Positions 11,901 through 27,010 are shown, numbered from the stretch's first letter. The stretch is 64,000 bases of DNA from Hydractinia echinata (GCA_030067915.1 JASGCC010000008.1:1860001-1924000); one strand, 5' to 3'. The notes: generated from the sequence alone by a model not told the origin. Program-made: numbers and translations.

Positions 11901-14887
11901 GATATTACAAAAATAAAAACTTTGCAAGCCAATAAAGCAACATCATACAGAAATGTCACTATATGTATTTGAGTCCAAAAAACAAATCGTGACATCACAA
12001 TGTCTTTTCACTGTATGCATTTTAGCCCGGACAAATCAGCTCGTTTGAAAGCCACTTAATGGTGCACTCTAACAGTTTAAAAATACACACCATCTCAACA
12101 AAAGATGATAAACTACATGAAGAATTGAAAGTAAGCTGTTGTACATAACACCAAGTTGTCAAGTACACGAGAAAAATGCTTTCTACATGGTAGCGAGCTA
12201 TTCTTTTCCGTATTTAACTCGATGAGCTTGTCTTTCAAAACATTACTCAAACTTATCTCGACCTAAAATACGTTCAGGTAAAAGAGAAGACATTGAAGTA
12301 AACCAAGAAAAATAAATCAATCAATTTTTTTCTTCACAAACTCACAAAAATAGCAACAAAAAGACGTCAATATATAGGAAGTTTCTTGTAAGAAAAACGG
12401 TCAGAACATTCAATGCCTTATGACCTGACCTATACAATTTTCAAACCAGTGCCCCCATCAAAGGACCGCGCCCTATAAATAAGGATAACAAAAAATACAG
12501 TCATGGTCGCCACAATAGCCACGTGATATACGTATATAAATAATCAACTAACATAAATATTTAACACTCCAATAAAAAGAGAACATTTATGCTGGTCTTA
12601 ACAGTAACGAAATTTTCACTTTTTTTTTATATATCAGTAACATTAAAACGCGTTTTTTTTTACTGACATGATTCGTGGCATCGCACTTTAACGAAACACC
12701 ATGAATTCCTACACGCACACAAAAAAAAGTTTCGCTGAGTCTCACAAAAACCAACAACTTTATAAACAGCTCGAATATAATGAATTCTTTTCGGGAGTGG
12801 TGAACTTATTTTCATAATAAAGGAAATTGTATTTAATTGTAACTAATTACGATGCTAATTGCGAAGATTTGTCCAGAGAGATGAATAATAACACCAGGCT
12901 AAATTCGTCAGAAAATCCATTGTTGCCAGATTCAAATCTCCAATATTAAAAACGACCAACTGGAGTGCGGTAATACTACCAACTACCGCCAACAAGTATC
13001 TCACCAAAATAGATGAATTCTCACGGTGCGTTCGTCTTTCATCCTCACACATAATGAAATACCAGTTATTACCAACAGACGTAATTAGCATAATCGATAT
13101 GTTGTTAAGAAATTCCAAGTTAACCACATCAAGAGCGGAAAAAACAAACAGAAAAATTGAGAGTAAAAAAAATAATAAAAATAAAATATAATGAGACAGC
13201 GGAGAAAGAAGAAGGAAAATAATTTTCACGACAAATTTAATAAAAAATGTTGAAAATATCACAAACAAATCAACAAATAAACAAACAAATAAACAAATAA
13301 ACAAATAAACAAACAAACAGACAAACAATAACATATAGAAAAGCTCAATTTTCTAAACGGGAACAAAATTCACACAAATGGTCACACGCAGAGCGCAAAG
13401 CAACTATAGAAACACCACCAACAACAATGACAAACGTCTAACCACTCCAGTACGTAAATAAACATCAATGTCTTAAATTCTTTCATTAAATACGTTGACA
13501 TCACCGTCAATGTCTAAAAATGTAGCACTTGATAATATATAAATCGAACGGAAATTACTACAAACTGAAAAATCATTTTATACAATTCGAGATGACATCA
13601 CTGAAACACACACACCTCGCGTTGGTTGCACAAACAAACAGAAGTGAGAATCATACAGATAAAAAAATAGCATGTTGAAATTCAATTATTACAATACTTC
13701 GTGACGACACCAAATTCCATTTTAAGATAACATACTTTTACGTGTGAAACGTATCCACGTCTAATCACTAATGACAACCATTGTTGACATTACACAACAC
13801 GGTCCATCGTAGTTGTTGCAGCACTCTTCACCATAGATGTTACAATTTGCGATTTATTAGAAAAATCAAGGAATCCAAGCAACGCCGGTATAAACACAAA
13901 AAAAAGGCGCGCAAACGAAGAGCCTATTATAACAACCCTTGAAAAGTTCATTTTAAATTTAAAACCTCTTCAACCACTACACCGTATCTGCAATGTTTTT
14001 CCCATAAAAAAGAAGAAAGAAGAAATATAGAAGAAAAACGATATTGAAAAGTCAAGGATAAAACAATAACAAACATCACAAAAAAATGAATGAAACTTGA
14101 AGGTTTTTTGCAAGATGGACGCTAACCACAGTTGGAAAGCGAAACTTGCAAACTTGACACACACAGATAAAGCCTTCAAAAATACGTAATTCATGTGAAA
14201 GAAAAATTGTAATGCCAAAATAAAGTTACAAAACAAACATCTAGCTTACAAAGGGATAATCTTATCAAATATTGTATAGTGTACGATACACAAACCAATC
14301 ATGTAAAATCTTCTGTGAGAAACACGTCGAAAAACTAACAACAACAAAAGATATAATTTGAGAAGCTTATAACCATGTTGTTCATGAATTCTTCGAGTCA
14401 ATTATGTCGATAAAGAAGTACCTCAAGACCGGCCATTTCGAAGATTTCAAAATAATTAACTGTAATATCTGCAAAGTTATTTCTCTCTTTTTATATAAAA
14501 ACAATTTTATAGCTAAAAATCAGTATATTTTGTATATTTTATTGACTGAAAAAAAATTAAAAAATGAAAGAAAAAAGGCACAAAAAACGTTTTGATGAAG
14601 AGTACACGCATTTCCTACTAAAATGAAAAACTCACAACAGTAGAAAATTTGTAATACATAAAAAAGTATAGATTTGTATAAAATATCTCCCACAAACCAT
14701 AATTAACGAGGAACATGCATGTGCAGTACACAATCAAACAGACCTTCGCCAAATTCATCGTCTTTAACGAGTCGCACTTCCTTTATGACGGTTTCAAAAA
14801 AATACATGTCTGCAATCCTCAACGAGCTGTTCAAAATATTCACTAAGTAACCAACCTTCTAAAGCTTTATAAATCTTATTGAAGTTT

Positions 14888-14908
14888 GCCTCGTTTTAAA
14901 AACGAGGC
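14888..14908. repeat. perfect short palindrome (hairpin)
   Basis: Ten-base arms gcctcgtttt and aaaacgaggc flank a single A. There is no T-run or coding neighbour that would give it an obvious job. Confidence 0.6.
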
Positions 14909-17900
14909 TAGTATTTTTACAAATTAAGATAATAAAAAGCTTCGACCACAAGAGTAAGCGACAAAGATTGCACTGCCTGGCAACAAATAAAGTTGAGAAT
15001 TTACAAACAGAACGATTTTGAAAGTATTAATCCAATGCGGTTTTATTACTAAAAATTCAAAATGCGTCAAAATATTAAATTTAGAGGCGTACAATTTTTT
15101 TATCATAAGTTTGACTTAAAAACCTGAAGTGTTCTTACTTTTCTCACATGTTCAGCCTAAATTGATCTCATTCTTATATTTTTGAGCATTTTTTAACTTA
15201 TTTAGCAGTACATTACAAATTTCTAGGCCCCAAAATATGTGGGGTGAAATTGATACTATGAAAATTTCTGTTTTAAGACGTTTCTCCATGTTTGTTGTGT
15301 CTTTTCAGGAAAAAAAAAAACAGTAATGGAATTTATGTTGCAGCGACCAAACTACACACAGCCTAACTATAAGCACAAACACCAAATTTAAAAAAAATAT
15401 TATATCGTGTCCAACTTCTACACAATCAACATTTTCCACAGAAAACATACAAAACCACAAAACCAAAACATTTTCCGTTACTAAATCATCTTCCATTTTT
15501 AACAACAGCCTTCAAATTTAATTTCATTAAAGTAGCCATCAACCATCGTTACGAAATAAAAAAAACACGTAAAAACAACTCCAGCTAGATTTGCCATTTT
15601 ATAAAAGGACAGTACGCCTTCTCTAACTTCAAAAACCTCTCCATTGTCACTTCTCTTTTCATTGACCAGGTGTTAATGAAAGCCCTACACAAACAATCAA
15701 AGGAGTTATGAAAACATTTATTTTTCATAAAGACTCAACAGCTTCTGAAAGAAAAGCTTTATTTTTTATACATAATAGATTTAAAGACGCAGAAAAAATT
15801 TAAATGTTTATGACACCAGTGGCTTAGTCAGAATCACCTTGTAATACGAATTTTGTAATCCCTTTCAATGTTTACTTTTCATTCTAAACTGAGACAGCTA
15901 GTCACAATCAATATATACACAAAAACCACAAAAAAGGAATATTTTTATAGCTTTATATTTATTACAAGATTTAGAATATATATTGACATAAGAAAACGCA
16001 TGGGTAGCACTTAAAGCTATTAAACTGTTGTGGAGGGTTTAAAAAGTCCTCCTTAGCAATAACAAAAGGACAATGAGGCTGTGAATGGCTGGAATATAAG
16101 TACAGATTAAGAACAATGACATGGCTGAAATTTTGTTGATTTTTCTTTTTCCTGAAAAACACAACAAACTCCGAATAATATCATTCTAACAAAATCTTTA
16201 AAGAATCAACTGTCACAGTTTTGCAAAACTTTTATATATAAATTGTGGAGAGGATTACAAGAATTTGTAATTTATATAATAATTAATAAATAAAAATTAA
16301 ATAATTAAAAAAATGCTCAAAATATAAAAACAAAAAAAGCACAATTTCAGGCAGAACAACTGGAAAAATAAGAACAGTTTAGCCTGAAGAAAAATGTTGT
16401 GTTTCTTACAAAAAAATATAGCTAGTTGCCTAAAAAAGTGTTTAAAAATGTATCAAAACATACCAACGATATCAAGTTCCGTTTATAAAATCAAAAATGA
16501 CATAAGGAATAGATTTTGCAAGTTTTTTTGCATCGAAGAATTTATTTTTGAAAATTCAAAGGCCTCTGATGCAATTCCAACTTTTATTACATTTTCTTAT
16601 TATAAGTTAAACTTACACAAGACCTCCCTTTTTTCTTATCAAACATGGATTATAAAAAGAAAGAAAGAGACGGATTTGTCATACTAATGACATAGTAAAA
16701 TTCACACAAACATGGACAATCAAAACAACAGAAGTTTTCTTTTGTCCAATCGACATTCTTCACAAATCTAGCATGAAATATTTAATATTAGTGTGCTGAG
16801 GAAGGGTGAGCATAAAAAATGTATTTTGCATGTCTGAAATAATCACTAGCCTGTGTGCTCTTTTATTACGACATGCACAGCTTCACAACTAAATTTTATC
16901 TTGGAGAAAGGTTATAGTTACAACCCCTAGGCAACACATTAAATTTTTGAAATATTCATCAATGAATCCATTTCTTACTTTTATATAAACAAAGCATAAA
17001 TATTCTGAAATAAGGAATGAATATTTATTTTAAAATAAGGGCTAAAATGATCAATACAAACTCTTATCCCCAAACCTTTCTAGAAATATGACAATTTCCC
17101 TATGACAAAAATGACAATTTTCTTTTGGCAGTGAGTAGTGGCTACTAAATCACATACAAAAAATTACGTATCTACTTATCTCTGTTGATTTATGTCAAGG
17201 ACTCTCTTTCATATTCAGTGAATATAAGTGTGAATCCAAATGACACATTATAGTCCACAACACAATAAAGATTACTAGAAATGCTAAACTATAAGAAACA
17301 CATATTTGCCTTATAAATTATTATCCCATGTCTTCCTACATAAACACATCATATAAAAAAGCCAGTAAGCAAGTAACACAAAATTTATTTTTACAAGTCA
17401 TCAACTCACTGAGGGGATGACTTACAAGTTGCAATGTGGGATCAACACATGCGCACACACACAAAAAAAATTCCCACATTGATAACATTTAAAAAAAATT
17501 AATTTGTCACAGTGCAGATACTAAAATTTACAAGCACCAACCTTATCATCGTCAACCATCTTTCACATATGTTGTTGTTCAAATAATCTTGATTTATGTT
17601 TTTAAAATTTTATCTTTTTCGTCAACATTCTTTACAAACACAACAAAAGAAAGAACCATTCTATGATGAATTTCTCATCGTCAAAAAATACCAATTCTAT
17701 AGCTTTCTTTCGTAAACTGGCATACAAAAACCAAGTTGAAGATTATGCATATATAGCTAGAACACTTTTGTTGTAGCTAAATCTTTTACACCTCTTCAAA
17801 ATGGTTTAAAACAACATCAATAACAGATCTTGAAATCCGTCATGTTTGTTTTTCAAACACTCCTTCCATCAGTTGCCACAACAATGCGACACTTGCGTGG

Positions 17901-20900
17901 AATTTAAAACTTCCATTTTCTAGCAGATACATGGAATAGTCTGGGTCGTACAAAAAGTATGATCTTTCAAATTCATAAATGCTCACAATTCAGAATTTTG
18001 AACGACTGGAATCACATTTGACAATGTTTTGGATGCACGCAACCGTTACATAGACATACACAAAGTACAAATAATGTAAAGTTCAAGTTACATCAGATAT
18101 CAACAGTCCTAGAGACAGATATATTATTATATGCATAACAGTGGAGATTTTTTATTTTATACAAGCTTGCCTCTGTGAATCAATAAACTTTATTAGTAAA
18201 CTGTTGCAAACTGCTTATTCAAGTAGAGACCGTGAGCAACCCTTTGAATTTTTATGTTCTTTGGATAGAATGGTAATATTACAACAGAGGTTAAAGTCTA
18301 TCATTATATAAAAGAAAAAGATAGTGGAAAATTTGACTGAAAGTATAAAAAACAACTAAACATAAACCGAATAGCATTAGTAATGATAGGTATACATATA
18401 CAACATGAATATACAGAAAAATGAATCCCATATTAAAATTATCTCGTGTACAATAATACATACTAATCTCATCAAATTATTTTTTAACTTCGCGGTCTTA
18501 CTTTTATTAACAAAAAGCTTTGTAATTTCAAAAAATAATAACATTTTAACATATATTTTTGATTTTTTATGGCAGAAAAGAAACTTTACAAACAAGGTAA
18601 CTACAACACTTGATCAATGTAAAGGTATGTTTTAAAAGTAAACATAAAATAAATAAACAAATCAATCAATACTATAAACAATGAACAGTAAACTTTAGTA
18701 GTGTCCAATTACGCATATCTGAAGGAAATTTAGTAAAATATCAAGAAAATATATAGATATATGCTTAATGCCTGTCTCTGCACATGTAAAAAAATGAAAC
18801 ATAAACAAACAAAAAACAGCCAATTTTAATACTAACGTAAGTGACATTAATTTAATATATACATCGAGAAGCACAAAATCCATTACTTTTCAAAATTTTA
18901 GTTTAAAAATAAAGCTCACCTCTCACTCCCTAATAAAAGTTAACCTCAAAATGTTTATACAATATTGATATTAAACCAAAAATACATTTGTTTTAGAAAT
19001 TAACCTTAAAAAGTGTTTCACTTCACCTCCACCATATTGAAATGGCATTTTTTCATTCAATTTTGACGTTATTATGTTGCTCAGGGGAAGGGCCAAACTA
19101 TAGGGTTTTTACAGCTGCTAAACCTCTACCGTGTTTCGTGCGACTTAATTTTGGGTAAATCGACAAATCCAACGTCAAAACCTGAAATTTTGCTAACGTT
19201 GTTGATATGACAAAAATGCCAATATATTAGTCTCCTAATAAAATTTTAATTATTTTGGCAACAAGCAGCGTGACCAAAATTAATTTGATGTTTGCCCCTT
19301 GTTCAACATTTGTTTATTCTTAGTACTCTCTTATAAATGAAAATCAGGCAAAGAGATATTTTTTCTTAAATACTAATGCTATGTAAGTGTAAAATTAAAT
19401 TGTTTTAAAGTGGGAGGTCAGCTTTAATGATTTCGATAGTGGCATGCAAAAAAGATTTAGTCGAGCTGGTAGAAAAATCCACAGGAATTCACCTGACTAA
19501 AAATCCAAAGGAATTTGCATGTTACGCAAATCATCAAGGAGCACAATGTTCTTCATCACTTTTTGCATAATACCAACTCTTTTAATAAACAAATGGAAAA
19601 CAGACTGAGTTTTTCCACCAACCAGCTGTTCTAGGCTACTTAGCCAAGATAATGTCAATAATTATGTTGTCTATACTTCAAGAACACAGGGTCCACATTG
19701 ATAGCAGTGTTTCAAGTACTAATGTGAACATTTAATATACTTAGAAAAGCAAATGTAATGTACATGCATGGAAGAGAGGTCACAAAAACGATGCTTTAAT
19801 GGGCACGACAGATTCCCAAATTTCCAACTTCTATATTAATAATATCTTTAATAATGTTTTCTGCATCTTATCTGCAATCATTCTGGTATAATGTAAACAA
19901 AGGAAAATAAAGGAAACGTTGGAGCTATCAGGTCTAACTTTTACTTTGTGTGAATTTCAACATCTACTTTTGATCTTGAAAGTGATTCTGTAGTGTAAAA
20001 AAATCTATACTTTCCTTCTATGATCTCAAAAATATTTTACTTAAGTTTGCTGGATATGATGGATTGCCACATGACCTAGTTGCACCACATATATATATTT
20101 AAAGCAGGCAATATCTTTAAGATGATATTTTTAGCTCATGGGCGGCACAAATAATAACAACACTGAAAATGTGTTTGGTGCAAGTTATGCCATTCACTTG
20201 CCCCTTTGCTTGATGCATCATACACGTAAAAACATTTTAAGGTAGATATTGAATACTTTTATGATTACAGTAGTGCTTGTATTAAATGAGACTGGATATA
20301 AGTGGGACATTTTCTCAGTAGGACCAAATTTCACGGTCCCTTGGATTTCCTTACAAAATTCAACAATAAAAACTTCACTTATCAGGGACCTCGGATAAGT
20401 GTGAAGTGTTAAGTGAAACTATTTTTTTGTTGGACATGAAAAATTTTGAATTAAAATACATTGCATGGAAAAAAATACAAACACATTTGAATACATTGCA
20501 TTGCAAAATATACACAACAAAAATGCAACTTCTCTATATACGTGGGTATGCTAAAGAGAATTTAGAATGTGCTGTAGTTATACTTTCTAACATGTTGGAA
20601 TTACAGAAATAATCCAATCAGGTGCTGAAATATTGTAAAAAGAGTCATGCTGATGTCAGCAATAATTACCACAGCTTTAGAGTTTGGATTTAACCAAGTA
20701 ACCTAAGATTTTAAGTCCTAAGTTTGCTGTAAAATTAGGAAAAACGGAATTTAAAAAATATTTAAAAACTATATATATACATCAACTATAAACAACGTTA
20801 TCATCATTGGAAAAAAACATTGTTACGAAAACTAAACACAGTTAGCACTTAAAATAAATCAAATTTGAAATGGGCAGTCAAAATATTGAACATAATATAA

Positions 20901-23133
20901 ATGCATCGGAAAAGCAGGAGTCTTTAATTAAACTTTGCAAACTTACAGGGCAAATGCTTGAAGCATTAAAATTTGATGTGAAAACACATAGAGAAATTTT
21001 GTAAAAAATCTAATAACAAGGCTCAAAGGAGAAGTTAACCCATAAATTATTTTTTGATATTTTATAGAACAAAAGTTAAAGGGAACCCGAGGTAAAAAAT
21101 GATGTTGGACTTATATTATAGAGCTTAAAAAGTTGGTTAACAAGTCTTTTTAATTTTTTTTTAAATCTTTTTTTGTTCCCAAGATATTCACATTTAAAGA
21201 ATTTCAGATTTAATTATGTTGCATAAATTATGATGTCATATTTAAGTAATAGCAAATTTGGACATTTTCTGTCATCAGTAATGTTAGACCTGTTAAGGGA
21301 TGAGCATTCAAACTTTATCATTTAAGAACGCAACTGAACAGCCGACCTTCAAATATTCTTTTGTTTATCATTTTTTTAAGAAATATGTCGAAAACACCTA
21401 CTCCACTTACTGAGAAATACAACAATAAATTCTAGAAAATGGAACAAATAAATACATCACTAAAATATATTGAATTCACATTTCACAATACGGCAGGTGT
21501 GTATTCTGAACACAAGCTTGATAGCGTAAGTTTGTCTTGTTTTGGTAACAACAACAACAATAATAAAAAATATTTAGCCGTAAACTAACTCAGAGAGAAG
21601 GAAAGCTATTTGTATGCATACAATAAAATACATTTTAAAAAAGATATTGTTTTTGACTTGGCTCAAACTTCTTTGAATTGCTCGAGTGTCATTCAGTTTG
21701 GTTGAATGGTTTATAACACAACCTTATCTTGTCAATGTTGGTACTACTAATAAATATATCTAGCATTAAAAATGGGCACAATGCAGCTAAGGTTTATTTC
21801 AGTGTATGCCATTTTGTTTTTGAACTTCTTTACGTCATTATTGTTGTTCGGCCCCAGACCATTGCAAAAAGTAAAGCAGAAGCTAATGATAAAACAATAT
21901 ATATTTTTTTAATTTTATGGACAAGTCAGATAAATATAAAAAATAATTTTTGGATCAACTTCCCCTTTAATTACAATGGTTTTAATTGTAGTGTCAAAAT
22001 TTATTTTTTCTACTCAATTCAAAATAAACTTACAGTAAAAGTAAGGTTTGCAGACATTTTTGTTAAGCCTGTTTAGGTACCCCCTAATTTTAAATGAAAT
22101 CAAGAAAGTGGTATGGCTTTTTTTAAAGTTTGATTAATATTAACTATTTATTAGAAATCTGTAAAAAATAAAAATTATAAAAACATTTGTCTTAAATAAT
22201 AAAAGGAGAAATATATTCAATTGAACTACTGGCAAGAAAAATGGCATATTAAATAAAAATTAGCATTTTTTTACAATAATTTAATTTCCCCACAAGTGAT
22301 ATGAAACATCTTTAAATGATCCAGTTAAAGCCCGATGTAAACATTGATTGTTTATCTGTAAAAGTTTTTGGTAGATAAACTCTTGATAAGCAATGTTTTA
22401 ATTCGTTGCTCAAATTTCGTAAATAAAAAGCACAATTAGTTGATGTTAAAATGTCAAATTTCGATATTCAGTGACCGTTGAACAGCCATTATTTTCAGTG
22501 CTTAAGATGACAGGAACTTTAAAAGTACCAGAGTAGGTACACATAATTATATCAACACCAAGCCATAAAACATAATAAATAAACAAAGTAAAACATATAA
22601 CGATTTTTCTTAATATATATAGTTTATAACAAATTATGGTGTTGTTTAAGGACTATACAATCACATATACTGGTTTTGGTCAGAATACAATGTTGTTTCA
22701 GGTCCTAACGATCGCGTTTTGATGATTTTTAAAACAAAATACAGTGTTGTTTAAGGTCTAAGGTCTTACACAGGCCTGGTCATATAAGGTATGTGATAAC
22801 GCGCCCACGCCTCTGCAGGCTCCTGCAGCAACCTACAGGTGTGTAATGAACTACATGCCTTTAAAAAATAGATGCGCTATGGCAAACTCCATGTTTTATT
22901 CACACACACTCAGTTGCACACAAATAATTACAAGACAATGCCATAATCTAATTTAAGGGGTGGGGGACATTCACAAAGCAAGCTCCATGAGCAGTGAACC
23001 CTAAACACTGCGCAATTATCGATGATGGAAAATCATTGTTAAGCATTTAACAAGTTACCCAGGGTACTAGCAACCCAATCTTTGTTAGTTGCTTTTTATA
23101 CCATTAAACTCAGTTTATATTTGCATGTGGTTT

Positions 23134-23484
23134 AGATAGATAGATAGATGTGCATATTTTACATGGCTAGCCTCACAAATATCAAGGGATATACCCTGTC
23201 TATTATTTCCAGGAGGGGCCATGGCGTTGATGGGGAGTCCTGGAGTATTTAATGCTCTCTTTGAGCTACGCAAACTCAATTAGGGTCAGCGCTCTGCTAG
23301 ACAACTCCCTGCAACATCCAACAGCCCACACAGTGGGCCATCTCCCCAATTTCCCTCACATGGCTTGGGTTAACCCGGGGCTATGGTAATTTTCAATTGC
23401 CCATATTGAATCGCCGTCAAGGGGAATCGAACCCCGGTCTCCCACACAAAGTAAGAGAGTGATAACCGCTAAACTACGGCGCCA
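23134..23484 (-). mobile_element. tRNA-derived SINE, family 1, copy 1
   Basis: Read on the minus strand, the element begins with a tRNA-like head: ggcgccgtagtttagcgg (A box) and ggttcgattcc (B box), with cgccgt and acggcg able to pair as an acceptor stem. A body of about 250 bp follows, and the 3' end is a short (atct)n tail. Copy 2 at 25296-25644 has the same orientation and length. Head, body and microsatellite tail are the usual anatomy of an RNA polymerase III SINE. I could not assign it to a named family. Confidence 0.75.
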
Positions 23485-25295
23485 TTGGTTTAAAAAATAA
23501 ATTGTTGTCGCGAAAAAGATTAAACAAGTGTAAAAAAACGGAAAATTACATTCTCATGACGAAGATTAATGTACATTATACAAAATTACTCCAGCCAAGG
23601 AAGTTGTTTATAAATCTACTACTAGCTTCGAAAACATAATGTGTAGTGCATCTTATTTCCTGTAAAAATAATGTGTCAGCATTTTCTGAAGAAAAAAAAC
23701 AAATGCGGAGTGTTAAAACATTTGTTTTCTTTGACAAGTCTATTTAATTTAAGCCCGAAATAGAGGTTGTTAAATAAGGAATCAATAACATCTGCTTTTC
23801 TTTCCATGTGTTTTTTTTACAAATGTAGGTTGTTGTAGCGATAGTCACAGACATTTTAAATAATTTATGGTTACTTTGTTACGCTAAAAATGCTAAATTG
23901 TGATAGCTGTTTTTATTATAAGGTTTAAAATCACACGTCTAACAAAATCAAGGTGCATGATAATGATTGTGTACCTAAGATTAATTTAGGTGCGCGATGC
24001 ACCATGCACCAGGTGGAAAACTGATGACCAGGCCTGCTTACATATAAATACATTTCCACATTTATTATTCGTCATGACAACAAACTTACCATAATTCAAC
24101 TCTTTCAATGCTTGTGTTTGGATTTTTGTTCATCCCTATGCATCATAGTATGTTTGCCTTTTTGTATTTTATTCTGTCATCAAAAAGTAGAAAAAATAAA
24201 TTATATATTATGTAACTGTAAAAGCAAAATAAAACGAACTGAAACTGCTTTCGAACAGAGAACAACACACTGAAAAAAAATATCAATAATAAATGAATAT
24301 ATTACACAAATTATTAAAATAATGGTTACTATTTATAATCAGTAATTCAATCAAAGTTAATGTCAGGTTCAACTTTTCATAAATTATTAACACAAAAAAA
24401 TCAAAACAAAACCACGTGCTAGGAACATACATACAGCTTTCAATGTATCTTCATATAAAATATACAACATATACATTTATATATCTTTTTCGTTTACAAA
24501 GAAAGGAGGGGTTAAATTTTATACAAATTGTTCATTCTGCCAAAACAATATAAATTTTTTAAAAATTGTGTACATATACGTGTATACATGTGTGTACATA
24601 TATATTTCCAACACGTGACATTAAGATTTTGTTAGGTCCCAAGAACTTATTAAAAAAATATCCAGAAAAGCCTACATTAAAAAGTATAAAAGTTATACCA
24701 AAGAAATTCATTTTATAATTATTAAAACGCAATTTTACAAAGCTCAAATATTCATATATTTTATTTTAAAATTATCAATACATACAAAGCTAATTTACAT
24801 GTGCTACTTAATGTGTACTACAGATAACATATACTCTGTTAAATTTCTAGGTAGACTTAACCACTAGATAGGAAAAAAGAATTTTAATCACGTCATTGGG
24901 ATCGAAAATGACGTCATATTTGTACGAAATTAATTATATATATAGGTAAAAACATCTTATTTTCCTGAAACATTGATGTTCATTGTCATTACACTTGGTA
25001 CAAGCTTAAAATATGGCATTTTTAGATGGTTCAAGGCAAGGAAAACAATATTATGACGTCTTTGGGATCAGAAATGACATCGTTTAGGTGGAACAGTATT
25101 TCCTTTAAATCTGGTCTGTATTCTAACACTATGGCCCATATATCTCCTTTGCAACACCTTAGTAACCACCTTTTAACAGACATACATGTAATAAATAACT
25201 AAATGACTAATACAACACTTTGCAACATTCATACATGCAAGTCAACACATTTTAAAACTTACAAAAAAATTACCCCTGTTCGAAAAATGTAATAA

Positions 25296-25644
25296 TAGAT
25301 AGATAGATGTGCATATTTTACATGGCTAGCCTCACACATAGAGGGATATACCCTGTCTATTATTTCCAGGAGGGGCCATGGCTTAGATGGAGAGTCCTAG
25401 AGTATTTAATGCTCATTTTGAGCTACGCAGACCCAATTAGTAGGGCCCACGCTCTACTAGACAACTCCCGGCAACATCCAATGGCCCACACAGTGTGCCA
25501 TCTCCCCAATTTCCCTCACATGGCTTGGGTTAACCTGGGGCTATGGTAACATTCACTCGCCCATGTTGAATCGCCGTCAAGAGGAATCGAACCCCGGTCT
25601 CCCGCACAGAGTACGAAATCTATAACCACTAATCTACGGCGCCA
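25296..25644 (-). mobile_element. tRNA-derived SINE, family 1, copy 2
   Basis: This is a near full-length relative of the element at 23134-23484, with the same head (ggcgccgtagattagtgg, B box ggttcgattcc), body and (atct)n tail. Differences from copy 1 are scattered substitutions and small indels, so the two are separate insertions or an old duplication. Confidence 0.75.
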
Positions 25645-26249
25645 CAAGGATAATACACCTACAAAGCATAAATTTTTTTTTAATATACATCTCATAATAA
25701 AGTTAGGTATATTTTAGCACTTGCATACCGAAAAAGAGTGATGCCTTGTCAAAGAGGCTGCAGGCACTTTAGTGTTTTTAATGATGCAGTGAACCTCCAC
25801 AATATTCATCCATTAATTTTTCACCAACTTTTTAATGGTTATAACCTGTGTGAAACTTGTGGGTAAATTATGCATAAGTTAACTAAGCTCCCGAGAAACT
25901 TATATTCTTTGTTATTATTTTTGTCTGCTTTTTAGTTTTTAAAGTGTGCGATTGGCAAATTATTTCAACTGATGTTATGGTAATCTTTTTACATATAGCT
26001 ATATATGTTTAATTACAGTCAACACATTGCTTCTTTTTGTGTTATGTCTACCAATCAGTTTTCAGTGCCTCTCTGGTTGGCGCTAAGAAGGAAAATTCTA
26101 AAATATGAGCATTCTGGATACTTTCCAGTGTATGAGCGAAGTCTTCTTGCACAAATAAAAAAAGTTAAAATAATGGTACAAAAACTTTTTCCCTAGCATG
26201 GTTTGACTGATGTAGTAGGCTTGTCAGGGATTAGTCTGTTAAGGATGTA

Positions 26250-27010
26250 GGGAAGGGGTCAGAGGGGACAAAATCCATTAAGAATCTGGAAAGTTCAAGT
26301 TGACTTCCCTAGCTGTTCCAATGTTTCATTGCTAAAAGATATTCTGACATTCTGCAACCTACCTCTTTCTCTAGCTTGATTGCTTTTATCTGTCTAGCAT
26401 CATCGTAAGCAGACGAGTCATTACTGCAAGGAGATTTCCTATAGGGCTGCTCACTTATGTTGGAGGATAAAAGTACATCGAGCTTACATTACAAACGAAG
26501 AAAGAAATATGGCTGCAATTTATAGGATTTTCTAATTTTTCAGGAAAAATTTTCACCCACTTTTTTGATTAAAAATGATGCTAACCAAACATATTTTTGA
26601 GGATGGCAAGGCAAACAATATTTTAATTTCAAGAGCAAAAGATGCTTCCTCCACTTAGGAATAAAGTTTGAAATAGACTGGTCATGGATAACTGCCTGCA
26701 TTTTTTTGACTGTTGATTTGCCCAAGAGGTCTGCATTATAAACACTAACCGCATTACGTTGAAGGTTGTTCTCAGAAAAGCTGGCATCTGAATTTAATTG
26801 CTTCTTTGTGGGGTGTGCTCAAGCACTAAATACTTTGGTTGTGGCATAAAGCAAATAAGGGACATGCTGTTAAGGCGAGGACAGGAGAAGGTCCATAATT
26901 TACAACCTTTTTTAATATACTTGTCAACAAATAATAACCATCATATGCCAGCATCCAGTGGGGGGCAGTCAGTGCTAAAAGCAGATAGTACCAAATAGTA
27001 CCTATTAAGG
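26250..27010 (-). pseudogene. decayed coding-like region, unrecognised
   Basis: Several overlapping minus-strand segments read like protein although no single frame spans them. One runs through WMLAYDGYYLLTSILKK and CPLFALCHNQ (about 26830-27000). A second has NAVSVYNADLLGKSTVKKMQ and FIPKWRKHLLLLKLKYCLP (about 26540-26790). A third has YRKSPCSNDSSAYDDARQIK and MSEYLLAMKHW (about 26310-26485). Stops and frame changes separate them. A decayed transposon ORF or retrocopy is more likely than a live gene, although the third segment has a fair acceptor and a possible donor (GAG|gtaggt). I do not recognise the family. Confidence 0.35.

Larger units (their letters stand above)
10802..23133. other. 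long non-coding stretch upstream of the Cas gene
   Basis: About 12 kb with no gene I can support. It holds an imperfect AACGAC-rich tract at about 10970-11100, a minisatellite at 11527-11900, an AAAC/AAAT microsatellite at about 13262-13330, and a 21-bp palindrome at 14888-14908. A copy of an interspersed repeat lies at about 15117-15250. The open frames of 60-160 codons here are rich in Phe, Leu, Lys and Asn, show no domain, and look like chance frames in AT-rich DNA. Unseen 5' UTR exons of the Cas gene could lie here. Confidence 0.5.

Noticed and set aside
12855..13334. 159-codon minus-strand frame rich in Leu, Phe and Val
   Set aside because: Its hydrophobic start comes from an AAAC/AAAT microsatellite; the rest shows no family features.
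23402..25644. tRNA genes suggested by intact A and B boxes at 23402-23484 and 25562-25644
   Set aside because: Both are heads of longer repeated elements with a shared body and microsatellite tail, and the anticodon arm pairs poorly; SINEs fit better.
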